From the NCBI GenBank assembly GCA_036873755.1, contig JAVTVY010020560.1, positions 1 to 64,000 of the forward strand: a stretch of 64,000 bases of DNA. Reading direction: 5' to 3'. A program made the position numbers and the translations under genes. Source of the stretch: Hanleya hanleyi. Taxonomy: Eukaryota > Mollusca > Polyplacophora > Lepidopleurida > Hanleyidae. The notes under the pieces were generated by a model. The model had not been told where the DNA came from. It saw only the letters and a program-made list of their open reading frames with translations, and searched no databases. Positions 55,853 through 64,000 of the stretch are shown one piece after another; the stretch's first letter is position 1; each line of letters opens with the position of its first letter.

Positions 55853-57069
55853 GAAAAACTTTATCTAATAAATCCCGTATGAAAGCTCCAAGAATTTGTC
55901 TCAGAATTTTTTTCCTGTATATGTTCACGGAAATTACTCCCAGGCCTAACTCGGTTGAGAGCCGAACAATCCTGTTTCTATCATCTATTTTGAAAGAAAA
56001 TATCTACAGGGCTGTACATTGTTTCGTGCAATAGTAAATCAAGATAAAACATATCAATGACACTTCGGTATACTGCTGGTGGTTGAACTATGCATATTTT
56101 ATCAGTATGCGACAAAGAATTAATCTGATATGACAGGTATTTGTAATGCAAAATGTGAAGAATTTCTTGTAAGAATTTAATGTATCGCTTGAGGAATCTG
56201 TAAATTATTAATAATCCGTCCAGCTGACAAAGTATATAGGTTCCATCACACTGTGGTATTCAAGTCAAGCCGGAGTTTGCTCATTTCAATACAGCCTGCT
56301 CTACCACGGTTCCAAAGGACATTCCATCAAACTGTATTCATAGGAAACATGATACGTATGGTTATCGCTCAAAAGATGCACACATAAACAAGTACACCAG
56401 CAAAAACGATCAAATCATCATCGAGATGATGAAATCATTTTGTGAGAAAGACAGATGCTGAATTCGCGACACAGGAACGGGCCCATCGAACGGATCGATA
56501 TAAAATGTGTTCACACCAGATTGTTCGCCTCTTGATACAAATATGCATATAATTCGATTATATCGGTAGAGAAACAAAAACGAGTCACCGTACTACCACT
56601 TATAAATGTTATCATTCTTGGGATGTTTGGTTTTCAGGAGCTAGAAGCCTACACACCAGAGGTGCCGACGTATTACATAAATCCAAACTGATTCAGATTT
56701 ATTTATCCAGTGGGTAAATAAGACTGAGGTGGATGTGGTTTTATTTAAAGTTTTACGGGCGTGAACGTCACGTGACCCTATATGCATTCTGTTATCATGG
56801 CCACAACAACGCTCATCATCGCTGGCAGGATTATTTGACCAGTAGAGCTACAGTAGTTCATGGAGCTAATAAAATATACGCTCGAAGTTAGCGAACTAGA
56901 TTTGGTCACATCAAGCGGATCGACGGTGAACTACCCTCATAATCCATCTGGAGTCCCCGCCCTTTAATCTCCTGGAAACAAGGAGATTAGGAACACAGCT
57001 GGTTTATGGGCGTAGTTTGCTAAATTCGAGCGCATATTTGATCAACCCCATCAAGTGCCACTGATTCAG
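55853..57069. other. Unassigned DNA
   Basis: Nothing recognised, except a small palindromic stretch (TAATCTCCTGGAAACAAGGAGATTA, 56966-56990) whose arms TAATCTCCT/AGGAGATTA pair around a 7-base loop. Confidence 0.4.
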
Positions 57070-59290
57070 GAAATTGTTGTTATAGATATTGCACATATAC
57101 GTTCTGAAGCGTTGACCAAATGATATATTTCATGGCAAAAGCTTTTAAAACACCGAAGCAGATAAACTGGAAAAAAAATCGATCACGAGAAATTTTATTT
57201 CACCGCTATCGAAGGAGAGGTTGCGTTTTTCCACCCTAACTGTATTCTCGGTTTATTCTGGAACCATTCCGGTAAAGGCAATTAAGATTTTGTTATGCGG
57301 AAGTCGTTGAGATTATTGCGCCTCTAGTATGGTTTAATGTGTTTCTCTGTCGATAACGACAAAAATTTATGCTGTTATAATGGAAGAAAAATAAATCAAT
57401 AGCATGGCCCTAATTCACTTTGTATGGGTTTTAGTGCCAGGCAATCGTAAGAAATTTCCACAAAACGTTCGATATCAATGTGATGTAATATCAATACATG
57501 GTTAATGGGGAACGAATACAGAAACACTTCCGGGAAAACTATTCCGCTTGGAAGCCAGCAGTGTTTCAAATTGATTATAAATTAATTGCCAATGTCTTTG
57601 ATCGAAGTAAACCGAATCCCGCCGTGCACATAGAAAACAATAACACGGGGAAAAGCTAGTGTTTGGGATTTGTAAGAGACAAAGTATTTAAACTTTTATC
57701 GAAAAGAAGGATTCGTTTGTTATTTTATGGAGGTATTTAGGTTGCTTTATCCAAATAAGGATTCCGTTTCAGTTGATAACAGCTCCATTTACCATATGAT
57801 TCAGTAATAGCAAGTACGGACCTTGATCGTAGAATGTTAGCCAAGTTTTTACATAGGTGTCTTGTGTCCTTAGCTCCTTGCTTCGACCATGAACCAGGTT
57901 TTAATTGTTCTTCACGGCCCTTATCGCAACGTTCCGCTCTCTTTAAATGCAAAAAACTTCACCCCTATTCGCCAGTGTAAAATCCATGCTCATTTGCGAA
58001 GCCCTTATCAAAACTCAAAGCGAACAAAACCACCACAGTCCATTTTGTTCGCGAATATTTTGTATTCTCTAACTCTAACAGCTAAACGATGTGAAAATGA
58101 TTTTATGAAAGCTTCGCAACTGGTTCTGGATTTTACGATGGCGAATAAGAATGAAGATTTTCCCATTTCGACAGAGCGGAACATCACTACTAGTATAATC
58201 CGTGGCGTGTCCTACTTCTCCTCCTACTCCGCTTTACTCACCCACAGCGGGACGCATAGGTGTGGCGCGGGATAGGGTGGGGCGAGAGACCTGGGGTTTT
58301 CAATAGCTGAGATTCCATGGGCCAGGCTTGCACCCTACAGTAGAATGGGTCGACACAGCGGATCGCATAGGTGTGGCGCGGGATAGGGTGTGGCGAGAGT
58401 ATGCCGGGGGTACTGGAATACTAGTTGCGGTAATGGCCGGAGAGAGCAAACCGTTTGCGACGTGTGCTGGTTCATGACCGATGCTCAGCCGTCAGATAGA
58501 TGGTGGTTGGACTTTGAATGAAAATTGTACATTATTTGTTTATACTTAGCCATTTTAACTGCTTGTCGGACCTCAATGATGTCGGTAATGGTTATTTTCT
58601 ATATACTCGGTATTGAATATGTCCATTCAGTCAATGAATATGAGAAAGAATAATCTGCAGACATATTACTGGCATTTTGATACAAAATTGAAGAACATAC
58701 AGGAGATAATTAGTTGTCACGTACAATATTAGTTGTCACGTACAATACTCAGGATATAATCGGATTGGATGGTTTTAGCCGGTAGTAAATTTTAATCATA
58801 GCTCTTTTCAAAAGCAGGACTTTCTCTTATGACTTGTCAACGATAGCGTGGAATGGTCGAAATATCGCCTTTGTTAATTCTCGGTACGCCTAAGCCGGAA
58901 CACGCATCAACGTATATATCACCGAAACCTAGATACAATGTAACAGATCAACTTCAGAGTAAGGATTAATTTCACCGGTTTTCACGACCCAGGCTGTCTG
59001 GGTCACTTTGGGTATTTCTTGTCACAGTTCTCCTATGCTTAATATATGGGGAACGATTTTGACCTGGCTAAGATGGTCGAAATTATGACGAACAGGCAAA
59101 TTATGTAAGTATCATAAATGAAGACTGCTTAATGTGCTTATTTTATTATAGTTATAGTTTGAAATAATTACTTGGCAAAACGTACTGTACTTCTCCATAT
59201 ATTAGAAAGTGTAACAAGCACCACACAGAGTGACATCGACTGAAGGTGCATAGACTCACTGGGCCGAGAACACCACCGCTACCTCAGCGG
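57070..59290 (+). repeat. Dispersed ~2 kb repeat, copy 2
   Basis: Counterpart of 2355-4295, same orientation. Compared with copy 1 it carries an insertion-like block at about 58195-58510 and an internal 20-bp duplication (TTAGTTGTCACGTACAATA, about 58711 and 58730). It also has an extra ~50 bp containing GACCCAGGCTGTCTGGGTC (58987-59005), a perfect 7-bp hairpin. The 128-codon frame 57889-58275 is not open in copy 1. Confidence 0.75.
58243..58399 (+). repeat. Two-copy 111-bp tandem repeat inside the insertion
   Basis: GCATAGGTGTGGCGCGGGAT and the following AGGGTG(G/T)GGCGAGAG occur twice, starting at 58243 and 58354. They are much more GC-rich than their surroundings. Confidence 0.85.
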
Positions 59291-59295
59291 GGATA

Positions 59296-59411
59296 CGGAC
59301 AAAACCCCAGCGGACAAAACACCAACGGACAAATCCCCAGCGGACAAAACCCCAGTGGACAAAACCCCAGCAGAAATATCCCCAGAACAGGAAAAGTGGA
59401 CAAAACCCCAG
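59296..59411 (+). repeat. 15-bp minisatellite CGGACAAAACCCCAG
   Basis: Units start at 59296, 59311, 59326, 59341, 59356 and 59371; after an 11-bp interruption a last unit lies at 59397-59411. It sits exactly where copy 2 of the 2-kb repeat ends and before the LINE leader. Confidence 0.92.
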
Positions 59412-59977
59412 CCACTTCATTTTTTTATTTTTTTATTTTCTAAATATGCTTTTAATTCTGAGTATTTTTTTTTTCATTATCCCCAATGATAATCATTTTT
59501 TTCCCTAATCTCCACTAATCACCTTCTCAGAAGTAATTAGGATTAAATGGATTTAAAACCTTAAAGTGAGGATTATTATTTACTGATTCTTGATAGTCTT
59601 TGATGTCTGTCTGTTATTGTTTTTGTTTGGGTTTGAGTACTTTTCAGTGCTTATGACAAGATTTACTCATAGCTACAGTTTGCCTATAAAACAGAGGTCA
59701 AATGTTGATGTGTCATTCACATTGAAGCGGTCAGAGTGAACGGACGTGTTTTTGTTCTGCCAAACCAGCCTAACTTTCCAAGCCTTTGTGTTCCACTGCG
59801 GTCTTTGCTCCCCCGGCGTTACAGGATTACCTAAACTACAACAACAGCGGGAGAAACCAGCCAGCCAGAGCTAAGTTTTGAATTGAATTTTTGCACCTAG
59901 ACTAATATTTCCTATCACTAAAGTCACTCCTTACCAAATAACAACTAGTCCTGATCTAAACAAAACCAAATCAAACA

Positions 59978-61148
59978 ATGGAAGCCTACCAATCCACCGT
60001 AAAAACACCTAAAAGGAAGCTCTCAGAAATCAACACTGAAAAATCCCCGCCCACCAAAAAACAACGAGCCCTACCCGAAAGGCCTAGTCTTTTAAATTTT
60101 GTGGCGATCATACGCAGCCTTACTCAGATCAAAGCCACGAGCTTGCCCAAAGCCAAAGTTGCAAAAGACATCCAACAACAAGCCGGAGACGTAAAAACAG
60201 TCTATGAATTACCCGGAGGAGACCTCAAAATCCACTGCCATTCTAAAACACAGTATGAAAAACTACTTCGGTTAGACCTCCTAGCTGGCAAACCCGTCTC
60301 AGTAAAACAGTATCAACAAAAAAGAGAGCAATGCAAAGGCGTAATTTATGGAATTGATCTAAGTGTTAGGCTAGACGATATTAGAACTACTCTCTCGAAA
60401 CAAAATGTAGTATTCGCTAAAAGACTGCAAAATGACAAAACGGATACAACTAGCATAATGTTAGTAATCAATGGAAATAAACTTCCAGATACTGTCTGCC
60501 TATGGTTTCGTAACATCACAGCCAAGCCCTTCTACGAAACCCCAAAAAGATGTTTTAATTGCCAAAAGATTTCTTCTCACTCAGCTAAAAACTGCAAAGC
60601 CAGTGTTGTATGTCCCAAATGTTCAGAGCCCCATAGCTACGAGCACTTACAGAAACCCATAAAAATGCGCAAACTGCAAGCAGAATCATAGCTCAGCTTG
60701 GAAAGGGTGTATTTACTACAAAAATGCTAAAGCAGTTCAGTATATTAGAGCAGACAAAGGCATCTCCTACGCAGAAGCAGTCAGAGAAACAAAAGTGAAT
60801 CAAAAACTCAGAGAAACAATAGACCTGCGAAAACCTGTGAGCGAAGTAGCAACTAACAATAAGGCACCAGTGACAGAACAAACAACGGAGTCGGAAACCG
60901 CGGACAAACCCGAAGCAATTAGCATGAGTAAAATCGAATTCCTAGGCTTTATTAACATTGTTATTAACTCAGTCCACAATGCCAACCTCAAAACGAACAA
61001 AGCTGACATAATAGCCCGCATTGCTCAAGACTTCTTGAATTGCGAATTTAACCCCAAAGAAATAATAGCATGGAGATTCAATCGAAAATACAAAAGAAAA
61101 ACATCAACTCCCAAGAAAAACAATAAAACCCTCAACACCTCTATATGA
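59978..61148 (+). pseudogene. LINE ORF1 (gag-like nucleic-acid-binding protein), frameshifted
   Basis: ORF1 protein would coat the element RNA and act as a chaperone. 59978-60691 is open for 237 codons: a basic N-terminus (PKRKLSEI, PPTKKQR), a fold ending VICGID-like as GVIYGIDLSVRLDDI, and LPDTVCLWFRNITAKPFY. A first knuckle follows, CFNCQKISSHSAKNC, with five rather than four residues between the second Cys and His, then CPKCSEPHSYEH. Between about 60640 and 60665 two small indels near an A-run shift the frame. The third knuckle, CANCKQNHSSAWKGC, is read in a different frame, after which 60795-61148 is open and rich in Lys and Thr. The start at 59978 has AAACA before ATG and fits the leader. 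It is very likely inactive because of the shifts. Confidence 0.83.
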
Positions 61149-61228
61149 GAACACCTGGGACAATAGGTTAGACCCACCGCGTAATACATAACAACCCAAT
61201 TTTCAATAAACAACTCACCGTACTATAA

Positions 61229-61798
61229 TGGAATGCAAATGGCATTGCAAAACACGGAGACAATCTCAAAATCTTAGTAAATGAAATAAGCCCTGACATC
61301 ATATGTATACAAGAAACATTTCTTAAGCCAGGAAAAAATAAATTTGCAATAAAGGGATATACGCCATATAGACAAGACAGACTAAACGGCCCAAAGGGAG
61401 GCAACCTCACACTAGTTAAGGAAGAACTCATACAGCTAGAATTAGACAAGAGCCCAGAAAGTGAAGACCTCGAATGGCAAGCTATACGGGTGTTCCAAAA
61501 TAATAAACCTATAAATATAGTGAACCTGTACTCCCCTGGCACTCTAAAAACAATATCACAAAAAGAACTTAACAAAATCACCCAAACATATGCCTCGCCA
61601 ATTATAATCTGCGGAGATTATAATAGCCATAATCCAATCTGGGTCGAAACCTGCACCACGTCAGATGATAGGGGTAAATCAGTAGAAAAATGGTTAGATG
61701 ATAATAACCTCGTATTCCTGAACTCAGGAGAAGGGACGAGAACATCACGGCAAAGAAAAAAGCACTCAGAAAATTCAAAAAAGTCGGCTCCAGAGTGA
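61229..61798 (+). pseudogene. LINE ORF2: APE-type endonuclease domain, truncated
   Basis: Endonuclease that nicks target DNA to prime reverse transcription. Motifs in order: WNANGI at the start (61229), DIICIQETFLKP with the catalytic Glu, KGYTPYRQDR, INIVNLYSPG, and IIICGDYNSHNPIW with the catalytic Asp and Asn. A TAA lies directly before WNANGI (61226-61228), where a sense codon is expected. After FLNSGEGTR the domain stops: the usual last third of the fold, with the SDH motif, is missing, and the sequence jumps to the linker before the RT (KKKALRKF). This implies an internal deletion near 61740. The domain is therefore inactive on two counts. Family call is firm; exact deletion size is not visible. 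Confidence 0.85.
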
Positions 61799-63620
61799 TC
61801 ATGAAAGATATAAGGAACTGAAAAGAATAGCAGAAAAAAGCGTCAAAGAAGCCAAATCAAGAAGCTGGGAAGATTTTTGCAACACTATAGATACGAAAAC
61901 TAACTCAAAGAAAGTATGGAATAAAATAAAAAGCATTCAAGGGAAAGCAACTAACACAATACCCGTACTAAACAAAACAAAGAGAACTAATCTCGAAAAG
62001 GCAGAATATCTTGCTGAATCATTCGCATCAAACAGTAGCGATAGCAACCTGAAACCAGAATTCAGAAAAATCAAACAAGAAACGATCCTGGAAAATGACA
62101 CAAATGATTATATAGAAAACTACCTTAACGGAGACTTTAATATCAATGAATACAGAAAAGCTTTACACTCTAAAAAAGAAAGTTCACCCGGCGAAGACAA
62201 ACTAGGGTATACAATCCTAAAGCACCTACCAAACAACACTCAGGAACTAATTCTAAAACTAATTAATGTGAGCTGGAAGACCAAACAACTCCCGAACAAA
62301 TGGAAATCATCTATTGTTATCCCAATACCAAAACCTGGTAAAGACCCATTAGACAGTAAGTCATATAGGCCGATCTCACTCACGTCAAATTTATGCAAAA
62401 TTATGGAAACCATGGTCAAACACAGACTTGAATATCACCTGGAAAGCAACAACCTGTTAAACAAAACACAAAGCGGTTTTCGGAAAAAAAGAAGTATTTT
62501 AGACCACATAGCCAGACTCGAACACTCAATCAAACAGGGTAATGCCAAACACCAATATACATTAGGCATTTTCTTGGATATAGAAAAGGCGTTTGACCTT
62601 GTATGGCAGGACGGGATTATCACCCAATTAAACAACCTAGGAATTAAGGGCAGGATACAACATTGGATAAAAAATTTTCTTCATGACCGAAGCTTCAAAG
62701 TTCGTATTGGTAACACCATGTCCATGGACCACCAGCTAGATAACGGCACCCCACAGGGCAGCGTCATAAGCCCCACCCTTTTTAACATCCTGATTAATGG
62801 CCTGGCCAACGAAATTGACACAAAACATCCTGAAATTGAACAATCACTTTTTGCTGACGATGCTGCCATGTGGAAATCTGCTGGCTCGATAAAAAAATTA
62901 ACAAGTATAATGCAAAAGGTACTGAATACAGTCAGCGATTGGGCCGATAAATGGGGATTCAAATTTTCAGCTGTCAAAACTACCGGTGTGCTATTCTCAA
63001 ATAAACAAAACACAGACATCACGCTATCACTAGGAGGCCAGAAAATCGAGTTTAAGAATAGTGTCAAATACCTAGGTATGATCTTCGACCGAAAACTCAC
63101 TTGGAAAGACCACATCGACCAATTAATTATTCGGTGTAACAAAGACCTGAACCTTATGAGGTGCGTATCGGGTACCAACTGGGGGGCCAATAAACATAGC
63201 TTAATCAAATTATATCAAACACTCATCAGATCCAAAATAGACTATGGTTCAATCGCCTACCAATCAGCATGCAAGACCCATTTAAAAAGAATAGACAGCA
63301 TTCAGTATTCGGCCTTAAAAACACTCATCAGATCCAAAATAGACTATGGTTCAATCGCCTACCAATCAGCATGCAAGACCCATTTAACAAGAATAGACAG
63401 CATTCAGTATTCGGCCTTAAAAATAGCCAATGAAGATGTCAATGAAATATGCAGGGAAAACAATAGCCAAGGGCGAAAACCACCCATGCCACAAAATTTT
63501 TGGCCCAAAAACCGAATACGAATTCCTAAAAACGAAATGAGAAAAAGACTCCGCACCACTCGGTTACACGATAGAACGATTATTCCAAGAACACGACATT
63601 CCTATCTCTTGTATCTCTGA
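61797..63620 (+). pseudogene. LINE ORF2: reverse transcriptase domain with internal 34-residue duplication
   Basis: Open for about 608 codons from 61797 (no start of its own) to a stop at 63618-63620. The polymerase order is intact: IPIPKPGKDPLDSKSYRPIS, NKTQSGFRKKRSILDHI, motif A with FLDIEKAFDLVW, motif B NGTPQGSVISPTLFNILI, motif C LFADDAAMW with the Asp pair, then WADKWGFKFSAVKT and VKYLGMIFDRKLTWKDHI. In the thumb, 34 residues starting TLIRSKIDYG are repeated in tandem, with one K-to-T change. After the repeat the frame shifts away from the normal continuation, so RNase H is not fused to it. It would copy the element RNA at the nicked target; the core palm looks undamaged. Confidence 0.92.
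63219..63422 (+). repeat. 102-bp in-frame tandem duplication in the RT thumb
   Basis: 63219-63320 and 63321-63422 differ at one base seen by eye (AAAAGA versus ACAAGA). It adds 34 codons without breaking the frame. Confidence 0.95.
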
Positions 63621-63718
63621 CACTGGTAAGGTCAATAGACCACCATGGCAACTAATCACACCACACGTGGACACGAATATACATAGCTACATCACCAAAC
63701 AGGACAACCCAGAGGGTT

Positions 63719-64000
63719 ACTGCCCTCGAATATATTGACACACATTGGAAAAATCGCTTGAAAACATATACAGACGGCTCCAAAAACACAAGTCACAATA
63801 CAGGTTCTGCATTCGTTATACCAGAACTTGACATTCACGAAGGTTTCAAACTACCAGACAATATGTCTGTATGCACCACTGAATTAGTCGCCATAATCAA
63901 TGCCCTCGAATGGGTTCTTCAGAACCGACCGGTTTCCACCGTTATTCTTAGCGATTCTTTAAGCGGACTGGTATCTATAGAGAACTCCAAATCCGACAGC
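63719..64000 (+). pseudogene. LINE RNase H domain (partial, cut by window edge)
   Basis: Ninety-four codons open to the window edge, in a different frame from the RT. The three acidic catalytic residues visible are Asp in LKTYTDGSK, Glu in CTTELVAIINALEW and Asp in VILSDSLSG. This is a typical RNase HI domain that removes RNA from the RNA-DNA hybrid. The region between 63423 and 63718 keeps pieces of the RT-RNase H linker (IERLFQEHDIPIS) in a third frame with a stop, so at least two frameshifts separate the domains. Confidence 0.88.

Larger units (their letters stand above)
59700..64000 (+). mobile_element. RNase H-bearing LINE (I-superfamily type), damaged; runs off the window
   Basis: Order on the plus strand: leader (5' boundary uncertain, about 59700), ORF1 with zinc knuckles (59978-61148), then ORF2 as APE endonuclease (61229-61798), reverse transcriptase (61797-63620) and RNase H (63719 to the edge). 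ORF1 with CCHC knuckles plus an ORF2 with APE, RT and RNase H is the layout of the I superfamily of LINEs. Internal deletions, a nonsense codon, several frameshifts and a 102-bp duplication make it non-autonomous. The 3' end is outside the window. Confidence 0.88.

Overview
The window looks like gene-poor, repeat-rich nuclear DNA of an animal, probably a marine invertebrate and perhaps a mollusc. The reasons are AT-rich sequence without operons, a eukaryotic tRNA-Leu, LINEs, Penelope-like elements, MITEs and foldback elements, and two short pieces (about 28090 and 45175) resembling a dispersed repeat I recall from gastropods. The taxon is a guess from memory. I could not recognise any intact host protein-coding gene: almost every recognisable protein is a broken retrotransposon piece.

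Layout. 1-8 kb: unassigned DNA, one copy (2355-4295) of a ~2 kb dispersed repeat whose partner is at 57070-59290, a foldback MITE-like element (5822-6627) and a TTAA-flanked MITE (8066-8643; older relative near 55340-55852). 8.9-24.2 kb: several Penelope-like copies of one family (8975-10470 minus, 16757-19745 minus, 23456-24172 plus, terminal scraps at 16509 and 37566). The longest carries a GIY-YIG endonuclease upstream of the reverse transcriptase, which is the permuted order of the Naiad clade. A related subfamily of short 5'-truncated pieces (10628, 12719, 20372, 38819, 44285) ends in TTGTAATT. An L1/Tx1-like LINE tail with a perfect 16-bp target-site duplication (14031-15057) sits inside a GCCGAA-rich, possibly LTR-like region. 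20-22.3 kb: a 176-bp minisatellite, degenerate TTAACGCC repeats, and a tRNA-Leu(UAG) gene next to a rearranged tRNA-Leu pseudogene made by local duplication. 23-27.3 kb: two copies of a dispersed repeat (a third at 11.7-13.5 kb), one with a Penelope insertion missing from its sister.

27-38 kb: mostly unassigned, with a 27-bp minisatellite and a ~1.5 kb array (32570-34115) of about eleven diverged ~140-bp units. Some units contain a near-perfect CTCF consensus that is also palindromic. 37.8-46.5 kb: two foldback elements (37851-38042; 40357-40918), a repeat family, a recent 1.1-kb tandem duplication (42054-44250) and a LINE C-terminal scrap (45299-45541). 46-57 kb: unassigned DNA with three related blocks near 50.8, 52.7 and 53.8 kb. 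57-64 kb: second copy of the 2-kb repeat, a 15-bp minisatellite, and a damaged LINE running off the window (zinc-knuckle ORF1, APE endonuclease, reverse transcriptase, RNase H; about 59.7-64.0 kb).

The retroelement parts read as nested layers: minisatellite interrupted by a Penelope-related fragment, dispersed repeat interrupted by a Penelope copy, and LTR-like DNA interrupted by a LINE. They give a relative age order. All ORF breaks are described as seen; alignments were done by eye.
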